A stretch of 64,000 bases of DNA from Uliginosibacterium paludis (GTDB taxonomy: Bacteria; Pseudomonadota; Gammaproteobacteria; Burkholderiales; Rhodocyclaceae), in contig NZ_JBDIVF010000002.1 in NCBI RefSeq assembly GCF_039631355.1, forward strand, positions 310,001 through 374,000, read 5' to 3'. The first letter of the stretch is position 1, and every line of letters begins with the position of its first letter. This document shows positions 43,564 through 52,087 of the stretch, in pieces. Both the position numbers and the translations under genes were made by a program. The notes under the pieces are model-generated. The model searched no databases, was not told the origin of the DNA, and was given only the letters and a program-made list of their open reading frames with translations.

Positions 43564-45468
43564 TTACTGAACGGAACCTTCGATGAGCACGTTTGCCATC
43601 GAGAGGAACTTGCTGGTCGAGGTCGCATCCTTGTAATACGGATAGAAACGCACCGACAGTTTCTGCCCTGCCGGTACGGCGATGGCCAGACCCGGATAGC
43701 TGAACTGGGTCATGACGTAGCCCGCACTGCTGCCGTTATTGGGAGGATTGATCTTGGAGGCGAGCGTCGTGGCGCTGGCGAATCCGTCCGTCGAATAAAC
43801 GATATCCGCATACACGCCCGAGCCCCCGCTGCCGCCGAGATAGGCGCTGAAGCCGGTGACGGTCAGCGTCCCGCTGGTGGGCGCCACCGAAAATTCGACA
43901 TAGCGCGTGGCATCCGCCGCCGTGACACCGACCGCAGAGTAGCGGTTGACGCGCCCGGTATAGGTCGTGCTGCCGACCACGCCATTGGTCAGCGAACCCA
44001 CCGTGATGCCCGATCCCAGCACGGCATCAGACACCGATACCGAGCCTGTCGGCGTGCCCGCCAGCGAGTTGTCCAGCATCGCCCACAGTGCGGTGGAGGC
44101 AGAGCCCCCCACCGTGGCAAGACCGGTTCCGCTCACGCTGAGCGAGGCCAGCGCGCTGCCCGCCACAGTCACCCCAACCGTACCGCTGTAAGCCTGCGCC
44201 GCCGCCGGCTCGAAGCGCACGTACACCGTCTTGTTGAAGCTGCCGCCGGTGTAGCTGATGTCGAGCGTGCTGCTCCAGGTGGTCTGGTCGAGCGAGAGCT
44301 TGAAGCCGGTCGGTGCCGTCAGCGACGCGGTGCCTGCCGCCGGGCTCAGGTCGTAGCCGGAAACGTTCGCGAAGAGTGTCGTCGTCGAACCCGAGTAGGT
44401 GTTGGCAAAGCTCAGCGACGACACGCTGCTTGCCACGGCGGGCGCACTCGTCATGTAGCTCGCGAGCAAGCCCTGGCTCTTCAGCCCATCGATCGCCATC
44501 TTCGCCACCAGCGTGGCATACAGCCCGTTGAGGTGAGTGTCATCCGGGTAGTACAGGTTCGGCGTGACCACCGCGCCGCTGCCCAGACTCTCGACGAGCG
44601 CCTTCGTGCCGGCGGTGATGTCGATGATCGGCACGCTGTACTTGCTGGCGACGGCCTTCATCGCCGCCGTGTAGCTGCCACGCGGATTGCTCTCGCCGGA
44701 CTTGGTCACTGCGCTCAGATCATGCTGGCCTTCCGCGGTCACTGCGCCATTGCTGATGTAGCGGCGCACGATCGGGGTCATCAGCACCGGATGAGCACCC
44801 TTCGCCTGAACTGCGGTGACATAGCGCTTGAGGAACTGGTAATAGGAATGCTCCTCACGCGTGGTCGTGCTGTCGACCACGTCGGTGCCGCCGGTACAGG
44901 CTTCGCCATCCGTCACCGCCGGGTCGCTGCAGAAGGCATAGGTGCCGTAGGTCGAGTAAGGGCCGGTGGAGTCGGTCGTGCCGTATTTCTGATCGTTGTG
45001 ACCAAACTGGATGATCACGTAATCGCCAGCCTGGATCGCAGCAGATGCGCTGTCCCACTTGCCAGTCTCGTAGAAGAAGCTGCGCGAGCTGCGGCCGCCG
45101 GCGGCCCAGTTCCTGATGGTCACGGACGCGTTGAAGAACTGTCCGAATTTTTCGCCCCATCCATACTGCGGCCGACGATCATCGGTATAGGTCGTCATCG
45201 TCGAGTCGCCCAGCATGTGGATCGTGATTGCCGTGGTGGCGGAGGACGAAGCCGCGCTGCTTGAGCTGCTCGAGCTGCTTGTGGCGCCCGAACTGCTGGC
45301 GCTGCTCGCATTGCCGGACGATACGCTGGCGCTGCTGCTTGCCTTGCTGGAACTTGCCGAGCTGGTGGCCGGGCTGCCGGCGTCGCCGCCCGAACCGCCG
45401 CCACCGCCGCATGCACTGATTCCAACCGCGAGCAGAAGCGCCGCGATCAGCGTTGAGAGTTGTTTCAT
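43564..45468 (-). CDS. CE12 rhamnogalacturonan acetylesterase-like lipoprotein with polyserine linker
   Basis: The 634-residue precursor has a lipobox with Cys20 (VGISAC), then GGGGG. A Ser/Ala-rich linker spans about residues 30-78. The SGNH/CE12 domain covers about 83-340: GDST at 87-90, AAGGRSSRSF, FGHND and DDTHLN. The C-terminal 290 residues form beta-rich, Ig-like and carbohydrate-binding-like modules. The polyserine linker is typical of surface carbohydrate enzymes of Gram-negative degraders. It probably deacetylates pectin at the outer membrane surface. GGAGACAAGC precedes the ATG. Confidence 0.9.
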   Translation of the reverse strand: MKQLSTLIAALLLAVGISACGGGGGSGGDAGSPATSSASSSKASSSASVSSGNASSASSSGATSSSSSSSSAASSSATTAITIHMLGDSTMTTYTDDRRPQYGWGEKFGQFFNASVTIRNWAAGGRSSRSFFYETGKWDSASAAIQAGDYVIIQFGHNDQKYGTTDSTGPYSTYGTYAFCSDPAVTDGEACTGGTDVVDSTTTREEHSYYQFLKRYVTAVQAKGAHPVLMTPIVRRYISNGAVTAEGQHDLSAVTKSGESNPRGSYTAAMKAVASKYSVPIIDITAGTKALVESLGSGAVVTPNLYYPDDTHLNGLYATLVAKMAIDGLKSQGLLASYMTSAPAVASSVSSLSFANTYSGSTTTLFANVSGYDLSPAAGTASLTAPTGFKLSLDQTTWSSTLDISYTGGSFNKTVYVRFEPAAAQAYSGTVGVTVAGSALASLSVSGTGLATVGGSASTALWAMLDNSLAGTPTGSVSVSDAVLGSGITVGSLTNGVVGSTTYTGRVNRYSAVGVTAADATRYVEFSVAPTSGTLTVTGFSAYLGGSGGSGVYADIVYSTDGFASATTLASKINPPNNGSSAGYVMTQFSYPGLAIAVPAGQKLSVRFYPYYKDATSTSKFLSMANVLIEGSVQ

Positions 45469-45509
45469 GCTTGTCTCCGATTGATATGAACCCCCCCTCT
45501 GCGGGGTCG

Positions 45510-45521
45510 GTTATCGGTAAC
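45510..45521. promoter_or_regulatory. inverted repeat GTTATCGGTAAC upstream of CE12 lipoprotein gene
   Basis: The arms GTTA/TAAC with a 4-nt centre resemble LacI-family operators. It lies 42 bp upstream of the start. The decamer CGGTAACACT at 45515-45524 recurs at 40040-40049 before the alpha/beta-hydrolase gene. The regulator is unknown. Confidence 0.4.
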
Positions 45522-45660
45522 ACTAGAGCAAGGGGCAAGCGCTGAACCTGATCGGAATTGCTGTTTCAGCCGGAAGTGCCAAAAACCCCCTGATTGCGGC
45601 GATAGGCGACAGAATGGCCGCTCGGAGGCCAGAATCCCGCCGAATCACTGAGGAATGAAG

Positions 45661-46596
45661 ATGGATACTGCGAGCCCTGCCCTCCCGACCCATTCGCTGC
45701 GCGCCGCCTGGCTCAGCCAGGCCAGAAAGCATCCGCTGGTTACAGCTGGCCTGCTGCTGGGGCTGGCCACCGTGGCGGTGCTGCTGGTCAACAGCCTCCG
45801 CGCCATCCTGGCCGGTACGGCCAGCCTGGGCCTCACCGAGGGCCTGCTGGCGGGTACGGCCGGTTTTCTGGCCACGGCCTTCGGCGCGGCAGGCGGACTG
45901 GTGCTGCGCGATGTGGGGCAGAAAGCGGAAGACAGCATGCTGGGCTTTGCGGCCGGGATGATGCTGGCGGCCAGTTCCTTCTCGCTGATCCTGCCCGGCA
46001 TCGAGGCGGGCCGGACGCTCACCGGCAGCGGCACGCTGGGCGCGCTCACGGTGGTGGCAGGCCTGGGTCTGGGCGTGCTGCTGATGCTCGGGCTGGATCA
46101 ATTCACGCCGCACACCCATGAGAGCTGCGGCGATTGCGGCCCCGGCTCGGATCGTCTCTCCCGCGTCTGGCTTTTCGTGCTGGCCATCACGCTGCACAAC
46201 CTGCCCGAGGGCATGGCCATGGGGGTGAGCTTTTCACAGGGCGACATGAGTGTCGGTCTGCCACTGTCGACGGCCATCGCGATCCAGGACATTCCGGAAG
46301 GCCTGGCGGTGGTGATGGCGCTGCGCGCGGCCGGCATTCCGACCCTGCGTGCCGTGATCCTGGCAGCGCTCTCCGGGCTGATGGAGCCGCTCGGCGCACT
46401 GCTCGGGCTGGGGCTCGCCGGCGGTTTCGCGCTGGCCTATCCGGTCGGCCTCGGTCTGGCGGCCGGCGCGATGCTTTTCGTGGTGTCACATGAAGTGATT
46501 CCGGAAACCCATCGCAACGGTCACCAGACGCCCGCCACCCTGGGCCTCATGGCCGGCTTTGCGCTGATGATGCTGCTCGATACGGCGCTGGGCTGA
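45661..46596 (+). CDS. ZIP-family metal transporter (BbZIP/GufA-like)
   Basis: This 311-residue inner-membrane protein with eight helices is very close in sequence to the structurally studied BbZIP of Bordetella. It shares LGFAAGMMLAASSFSLILPG, HNLPEGMAMGVSF (TM4 metal ligands) and QDIPEGLAV (TM5), and ends SHEVIPETHRNGH. It imports zinc or other divalent metals. GAGGA fits the ATG at 45661 better than the in-frame ATG at 45655. It lies upstream of the zur gene; the Zur-like box is in the gap between them, not before this gene. Confidence 0.93.
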   Translation: MDTASPALPTHSLRAAWLSQARKHPLVTAGLLLGLATVAVLLVNSLRAILAGTASLGLTEGLLAGTAGFLATAFGAAGGLVLRDVGQKAEDSMLGFAAGMMLAASSFSLILPGIEAGRTLTGSGTLGALTVVAGLGLGVLLMLGLDQFTPHTHESCGDCGPGSDRLSRVWLFVLAITLHNLPEGMAMGVSFSQGDMSVGLPLSTAIAIQDIPEGLAVVMALRAAGIPTLRAVILAALSGLMEPLGALLGLGLAGGFALAYPVGLGLAAGAMLFVVSHEVIPETHRNGHQTPATLGLMAGFALMMLLDTALG

Positions 46597-46606
46597 GCGC
46601 GCGCTC

Positions 46607-46623
46607 ATGCAACTCAGTTGCAA
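46607..46623. promoter_or_regulatory. putative Zur operator 3 (ATGCAACTCAGTTGCAA)
   Basis: Its arms ATGCAAC/GTTGCAA match the receptor operators at 10819 and 10856 in sequence and spacing. It lies 29 bp before the regulator start, consistent with autoregulation of zur and its downstream genes. Confidence 0.72.
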
Positions 46624-46652
46624 TTGATAGCTGTTTATGGTGGAATTGAATC

Positions 46653-47093
46653 ATGGCATCCCGTCTATCTCCCGCCTCTGACTGGGCGACCCGCATCCAC
46701 GCCATCGGCGCGCGCGTCACGCCGGCACGGCTGGCCGTGCTGGGCCTGCTGGAACGGGCTGAGCAGGCACTGAGCCACCGCGAGATCGAGGAGGCGCTCT
46801 CTTCCGGTTTTGACCGTGTCACGCTCTATCGCGTGCTGGACTGGCTGGTTGAAAGCGGCCTGGGCCACCGGGTGACGGACGCGGAGCGCGTGTTCCGCTT
46901 CAGCATTGCCTCCCCTGCGAACGCCGCACACGGCGAACACGCCCACTTCCGCTGCGAAGCCTGCGGCAAGGTGTTCTGCCTGGACGATGTGCCCGTGCCC
47001 ACCGCGCCATTGCCTGCCGGCTTTTCCGGCAAGGCTGTCGAGTACTGCATCACCGGGCAATGCGCCCGCTGTGATCACAAGGATCACTCATGA
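46653..47093 (+). CDS. zur: Fur-family zinc regulator Zur
   Basis: The 146-residue protein has a winged helix (TPARLAVLGLLERAEQALSHREIEEAL, then VTLYRVLDWL) and a C-terminal dimerisation domain. The CxxC pairs CEACGKVFC and CARC form the structural zinc site. HGEHAHFRCE supplies metal-sensing His residues. The ZIP and COG0523 genes follow with ATGA overlap or short spacing, which fits Zur better than Fur or PerR. It should repress uptake genes when zinc is plentiful. Confidence 0.85.
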   Translation: MASRLSPASDWATRIHAIGARVTPARLAVLGLLERAEQALSHREIEEALSSGFDRVTLYRVLDWLVESGLGHRVTDAERVFRFSIASPANAAHGEHAHFRCEACGKVFCLDDVPVPTAPLPAGFSGKAVEYCITGQCARCDHKDHS

Positions 47094-47875
47094 CCCTGTT
47101 GTCCATCATTGCCGCCACCATCGCCGGTGGCCTTCTCAGCCTGCTCGCCGCTGCCCTGCTGATTGCCGGTTTTCCGCAGCGCTGGCTGCCGCGCCTGGTC
47201 GGTTTCGCCACTGGCGTGCTGCTGGCCGTCGCCCTGCTCGACGTGCTGCCGGAAGCCTTCGAATCCGGTGTCGAACCGCACAACCTCTTTCTCACGCTGC
47301 TGCTGGGTCTGCTGGCCTTCTACGGCATGGAGCGCGCCGCCGTCTGGCGCCATGCGCATGTGGACGAGGAAGGGCACGACCATCACTGCCCGACCCACGG
47401 CCACCATCATCACGGCCAGGTCGGCCGGCACACGGTGCTATCGGTCATGGTCGGCGACAGCTTTCACAATCTGGTCGACGGCGTACTGCTCGCAGCCGCC
47501 TTCCTGACCAGTCCGGCGCTGGGCTGGAGCACCGCCTTCGCGGTGATCGCCCACGAGATTCCGCAGGAAGCGGGTGACTTCGCGATCCTGCGGGCCGCCG
47601 GCATGACGACCCGCCGCGCGCTGCTGTGGAACGGATTGTCGAGCCTGACCTCGATCATCGGCGGTGTGCTGGGCTATTTCGCGCTGAGCCACATGCAGGC
47701 CGCCGTGCCCTACATCCTGACGATCGCGGCCTCGAGCTTCCTCTACATCGCGATCTCCGACCTGCTGCCGATGCTGCGCAGCGAGCAGCATCGCCCGACC
47801 TCGATCTGGCAGACCGTCTCGCTGCTGGCCGGTGTAGCCGCCATTGCGATCGGCTCGATCGGTCACGCCCACTGA
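47090..47875 (+). CDS. ZIP-family metal transporter with His-rich loop
   Basis: This 261-residue inner-membrane protein starts in an ATGA overlap with zur. A cytosolic loop at about residues 85-110 is His-rich (HVDEEGHDHHCP, HGHHHHGQ). The metal site helices carry DSFHNLVDG and HEIPQEAGDF. It is a different ZIP subgroup (LIV-1-like) from the one at 45661. It probably imports zinc under Zur control. Confidence 0.93.
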   Translation: MTLLSIIAATIAGGLLSLLAAALLIAGFPQRWLPRLVGFATGVLLAVALLDVLPEAFESGVEPHNLFLTLLLGLLAFYGMERAAVWRHAHVDEEGHDHHCPTHGHHHHGQVGRHTVLSVMVGDSFHNLVDGVLLAAAFLTSPALGWSTAFAVIAHEIPQEAGDFAILRAAGMTTRRALLWNGLSSLTSIIGGVLGYFALSHMQAAVPYILTIAASSFLYIAISDLLPMLRSEQHRPTSIWQTVSLLAGVAAIAIGSIGHAH

Positions 47876-47885
47876 GCGCCCCGCC

Positions 47886-48932
47886 ATGGATGACAAACGC
47901 ATTCCCGTCATCCTGCTCACCGGTTTTCTGGGCAGCGGCAAGACCACCCTCCTCTCGGCGCTGCTGCGTGACCCGGCCATGGCCGGCAGCGCGGTACTGA
48001 TCAACGAAGTCGGCGCCGTCGGCCTCGACCATCTGCTGGTCGAGGAGCTCAGCGAGGAAATCAGCCTGCTCGAATCGGGCTGCCTGTGCTGCGCGGTGCG
48101 GGGCGATCTGACGCGCAGCCTGCGCGACCTCTTCCTGCGACGGTTGCGCCGCGCCATCGGTGCGCTGGACCGGGTGGTCATCGAAACCACCGGCCTGGCC
48201 GATCCGGCACCGGTGATCCACACGCTGCTGCGCGACTTCTTCCTCGCCGAACGCTTCCGCCTGGAAGGCGTGATCACCACCGTGGATGTGCGCAACGTGC
48301 CCTGGCAACTGGGCCAGCATCCGGAAGCGGTCAAACAGGTCGCCATGGCGGACCGCATCGTGCTGACCAAATGCGATCTGGCCGACAGCCTGCAGATCGC
48401 CGAGGCGGAAGAACGCGTGGCCGCACTCAACCCGGGCGCGCCGCAGGTGCGCTCGGAGCCGGGCCGGATGCCTTCCGGCCTGCTCGAAGGGCTTGGCCTC
48501 TATGACGCCGACCGCAAGACACCCGACGTGCAGCGCTGGCTGGGTGACGCAGCGATCCTGGCCCGCCAGCGCCTGGAAGCGAAACAGGGCGTGTTCGGTC
48601 GGCCGGCACCGGCCATCCATGACGAAGCCGTGCAGTCGCATGTACTCAGCTTCAGCAAGCCTTTCCATCCGGCGGAATTCTCCCGCGCGATGGATGCGCT
48701 GCTGTCGGTGGTCGGCCGGCAGATCCTGCGCATCAAGGGCCTGCTCGCCGTCGAGGGCGAAGCGGCGCCGCGGGTGATTCACGCCGTCCAGCACGAGCGC
48801 TATCCGGACAGCAGCCTGTCGGCCTGGCCGGATGAGGACCACCGCAGCCGGCTGGTTTTCATCGTCAATGATCTGCCTCGCAGCGTCATCGAGAAGCTCT
48901 TCTCGGCCTTCTGCGACAGCACGCCGGAATAA
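47886..48932 (+). CDS. COG0523 GTPase, putative zinc chaperone
   Basis: This 348-residue G3E P-loop GTPase has Walker A GFLGSGKT at 13-20, the COG0523 CxCC metal motif in SGCLCCAV, and the NKxD-like motif TKCDLAD. A C-terminal CobW-type domain spans about 250-348. COG0523 proteins linked to Zur hand zinc to client enzymes in deficiency. It follows the ZIP gene by 10 bp in the same operon. Confidence 0.9.
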   Translation: MDDKRIPVILLTGFLGSGKTTLLSALLRDPAMAGSAVLINEVGAVGLDHLLVEELSEEISLLESGCLCCAVRGDLTRSLRDLFLRRLRRAIGALDRVVIETTGLADPAPVIHTLLRDFFLAERFRLEGVITTVDVRNVPWQLGQHPEAVKQVAMADRIVLTKCDLADSLQIAEAEERVAALNPGAPQVRSEPGRMPSGLLEGLGLYDADRKTPDVQRWLGDAAILARQRLEAKQGVFGRPAPAIHDEAVQSHVLSFSKPFHPAEFSRAMDALLSVVGRQILRIKGLLAVEGEAAPRVIHAVQHERYPDSSLSAWPDEDHRSRLVFIVNDLPRSVIEKLFSAFCDSTPE

Positions 48933-49145
48933 CTACGACCCTTCGGGCAGGGCGTGAAGCAGGTCACGTCGGGCAGAGATCCCCGACAGCTTTTCGCAGC
49001 GCAGCATCCGATACTGGGCTAACAGGACTGCCCGGAAGGGAGAGGGCTGGCAAAAGCCTCCAGTCGCCGTTGCAGCGGCCGCTGAACCAGTCCCGGACGC
49101 GTCATCCCCGATTACGCACAACCCCCACACGAGAGGAAGCCGAGC

Positions 49146-50786
49146 ATGACTCTGATGCCCGCAAAAGCCCCGACGATTATCGCTTTCGATCAGCCCGCGC
49201 AATGCCGCGCCCTGCTCGAGCGCGTCAGCGTCACCAATCTGGAAGAGTCTTCCCATCTCCTGCTGCAGCTGCTCGAGGGCATGGCCGTCGCCAGCCCGCC
49301 GCCGGCGCCGCATCTGCAGATCCTCGAAGACCTGCGCCCCACGCTTGATTACGTGCAGACGGAAGTCTCGCGCCGCTACGCCTCGCGCCCGCTGCCGCCT
49401 TCGGGCAGCGAAGAGGCCACGCTCTCGCAGGTCGTGCGGCTGTGGTCGCTGATGGAAAGCAACTACGGCTTTGTTGCGCGCCGCTCGGCCCTTGCCACCG
49501 AGGGCGGTGTGGAAGACAAGCGCGCGCTCATCAGCCACCGCCGCATCAGCTACCAGGCGCTGGCGATGACCGAGTATTTCCGCGCCCGCCAGGAAATTCC
49601 GGCCCAGCTGTGGAATGACCTCCATGCGCTGTTCCTCTCGACCGAACGCGCCGGCACCGCGCAGGTCCGCGTGCCGGATGTGCTCAACGAAACCTGGGGG
49701 GCGCAGAGCCCGCTCGAAGCCTATGTCGCCGTATTGCTGGTCGACGCCTCCAGCCCCTACAGCCGCACACCGCGCGAATTCCAGTGGATCACGCGCTGGG
49801 CCCAGCGCTTCGCGCCCTACTGCAGCCTGCGCAGCCATGCCGAGGAAGCACAGGCGAATGCCTATGTCCTCGACACCGAAGCGGATCACGGCCTGCGTCC
49901 CGCCTCGGCGCTCACCGCCCGGAAATGCCAGCGCCTGCTCGACACCGCCAAGCTCGCAGCACACATCCAGGCGGTGGTCGGCCAGCTCAAGAGCGGCGTT
50001 GCGGCCGCCTCGCTGGGCCTCGGGGACGACTGCGTGCAGCCGGCCTGCGCACGCCTGATCATCTCGCTCTACCGACCCTGGGGGCTGGCCTCGAGCGGCC
50101 GCAAGTTCCCGCGCAAACCCTCGCAGGGGCACCTCCAGCTCTGTGCCGACCCGGAAGGCGTGGCTTTCTTCCTGAGCGGGAGGCGTTTCGAGATTCCGGA
50201 CGAAGAGCTGGCCCGCTACAACAACTTCACCCGCACCGAGGCCATGCTGGCGCTCGGCGAACGGGCCGAACAGGCGGACCTGACCGACGCTCAGCTCGAG
50301 GAAAAGGCCCTGCAGCTGGGCTTCACGCTGGAGAGCTGGGACGTGCTGGATCAGTCGGTCGCCGGCTTCCGTCTGGCCCGCGCCCAGGGCGAATCACGCC
50401 TCGATCATCGCCAGCTCATCGGCGTTCGCAACGGCACGCCGGACCGCATGCTGCTGGCCGAGATCAGCTGGCTGCAATACCGCCAGAACGGCGTGCTCTC
50501 CTGCGGTATCTCGCTGATGCCCGGCCCGCCCGCGCCTTTTCCGGTCCGTCTGATCGATCCGCAACGACCCGGCACGCGCGAACGCTTCCGGCTGGGCTTC
50601 CTGGTTCCGGCGGTGCCGGCGCTCAAGACCGACGCCACACTGATCGTGCCTGCGGGCTGGTATGTGGCTGACCGGCGGGTAGAAGTCCGCGGCGAGCAGC
50701 CCTGGGTGGCCCGCATGACCAAACTGCTCTCACGCGGCGCGAACTTCGACCGGGTGGTTTTCAGCCGGGGAGGCGAAGCCTTCTGA
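49146..50786 (+). CDS. conserved hypothetical protein, 546 aa
   Basis: I do not recognise a named domain. The N-terminal two-thirds are helical (for example RLWSLMESNYGFVARRSAL). The last 200 residues look beta-rich with GVRNGTPDRMLLAEISWLQY and MPGPPAPFPVRLID, reminiscent of a PilZ-like barrel, but without a clear RxxxR-(D/N)xSxxG signature. It has no signal peptide. It overlaps the phoR 3' end tail-to-tail by 26 bp. A 213-bp gap upstream contains a weak hairpin (48968-48987) after the zinc operon. Confidence 0.75.
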   Translation: MTLMPAKAPTIIAFDQPAQCRALLERVSVTNLEESSHLLLQLLEGMAVASPPPAPHLQILEDLRPTLDYVQTEVSRRYASRPLPPSGSEEATLSQVVRLWSLMESNYGFVARRSALATEGGVEDKRALISHRRISYQALAMTEYFRARQEIPAQLWNDLHALFLSTERAGTAQVRVPDVLNETWGAQSPLEAYVAVLLVDASSPYSRTPREFQWITRWAQRFAPYCSLRSHAEEAQANAYVLDTEADHGLRPASALTARKCQRLLDTAKLAAHIQAVVGQLKSGVAAASLGLGDDCVQPACARLIISLYRPWGLASSGRKFPRKPSQGHLQLCADPEGVAFFLSGRRFEIPDEELARYNNFTRTEAMLALGERAEQADLTDAQLEEKALQLGFTLESWDVLDQSVAGFRLARAQGESRLDHRQLIGVRNGTPDRMLLAEISWLQYRQNGVLSCGISLMPGPPAPFPVRLIDPQRPGTRERFRLGFLVPAVPALKTDATLIVPAGWYVADRRVEVRGEQPWVARMTKLLSRGANFDRVVFSRGGEAF

Positions 50787-52074
50787 CCGGGAAGTGGGCG
50801 GTGAAGCAGCTGCCCGTCCCCGGCTGGCTGGCAATGCCCAGCTGCGCGTTGTGGCGCGTCAGCACATGCTTGACGATCGCCAGCCCCAGGCCGGTGCCGC
50901 CGGTTTCACGCGATCGGCCCTGATCCACGCGATAGAAACGCTCGGTCAGGCGCTCGAGGTGCTGCGGCTCGATGCCGATGCCGCTGTCTTCCACCGCGAA
51001 ACGGCCCGAGCCGTCCTCCAGAACCGACCATGAAACGCGGATCTCGCCGTGCTCCGGCGTGTAGCGCACGGCATTGCTGACGAGATTCGAAAAGGCGCTG
51101 TAGAGCTCTTTCTGGCTGCCGACGATGGCGGCGGCCGGCCCCTGCTCGCAGACGATCTCGTGCCGGCCGCGCGACAGCAGCCGGGCCTCGTTCAGCACGC
51201 CTTGCACGAGGGCCTGCACGTCCACCACTTCCTCGCCCCGCGGCGCATCGCCCGACTGCAGGCTGGAGAGCGTCAGCAGATCATCGACCAGGCGCTGCAT
51301 GCGCTGCGACTGGCTGAGCGTGAGCTCGAGGAAATGACGGCGGTCTTCCACCGAGAAGTCCTCGTCGCCGTCGATCAGGGTCTCGACAAACCCACTGACC
51401 ACGGTCAGCGGCGTCTTGAGTTCGTGCGACACGTTGGCCACGAAATCGCGCCGCATCATGTCGAGTCGCTCGAGCTGGGTGATGTCGCGCGCCAGCACCA
51501 TTTCCTGGTCCTCGCCGAAGGGAATCACCTGCACCGCCAGGGTCAGGCCCTCATGGTGCCCGCCGCGCAGGATCACCGGTTCGGCCGAGGGGTTGGCAAG
51601 GTAGCTGACGAAGGCCGGCTCGCGCACCAGCGACGTGACGGCGCGGCCGATGTCGCGTTCGGCATCGAGTCCGAAATAGCTGGCCGCGGCCTCGTTCACC
51701 CACTCGATGGTGCGCTGGCGCGTCAGGTAGATCACACCGTCAGGCAACGCCTGGGTGGCCTCGCGGAAGCGCTTGAGGCTGCGGGTGAGGCGTGCGCGCT
51801 GCTCCTGCGCCTGGCGCTCGCGCCGGGCAAGGCTGGCGTAGATGTAGTCCCAGGCCGCGATGCCTCTGGGCAGCGGCGTGCCCGGTGCCTGCTGGGCCCA
51901 GCTCACCACGCGGCCCATGTTGTGCTGGTGATGGAGCAGCACGAGGACCAGCAGGGCCGCGAGGACGGCCAGGGCAAGGGTCAGGCTGGAAAAGATCCAG
52001 ACGACGCCGGCGACGGCGCAGATCGCGGTCAGCGTGGCGGCGGTGGAAACACGGATATAGCGGCTGGCGAGAAT
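50761..52074 (-). CDS. phoR: phosphate-regulon sensor histidine kinase PhoR, apparent ATT start
   Basis: Domains in order are two N-terminal TM helices, a PAS domain (DGVIYLTRQRTIEWVNEAA), HisKA with SHELKTPLT, and HATPase_c with NLVSNAVRYTP and GTGLGLAIVKH. The first usual start codon in frame (GTG at 51942) would cut into TM2. Extending upstream gives a natural membrane region (ILASRYIRVSTAATL) down to ATT at 52074, preceded by AGGAGG with a 7-nt spacer and 13 bp after the phoB stop. The 437-residue product then matches E. coli PhoR (431). No ATG, GTG or TTG lies between. Confidence 0.9.
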   Translation of the reverse strand: MLASRYIRVSTAATLTAICAVAGVVWIFSSLTLALAVLAALLVLVLLHHQHNMGRVVSWAQQAPGTPLPRGIAAWDYIYASLARRERQAQEQRARLTRSLKRFREATQALPDGVIYLTRQRTIEWVNEAAASYFGLDAERDIGRAVTSLVREPAFVSYLANPSAEPVILRGGHHEGLTLAVQVIPFGEDQEMVLARDITQLERLDMMRRDFVANVSHELKTPLTVVSGFVETLIDGDEDFSVEDRRHFLELTLSQSQRMQRLVDDLLTLSSLQSGDAPRGEEVVDVQALVQGVLNEARLLSRGRHEIVCEQGPAAAIVGSQKELYSAFSNLVSNAVRYTPEHGEIRVSWSVLEDGSGRFAVEDSGIGIEPQHLERLTERFYRVDQGRSRETGGTGLGLAIVKHVLTRHNAQLGIASQPGTGSCFTAHFPVRRLRLPG

Positions 52075-52087
52075 CTTGCGCCCTCCT

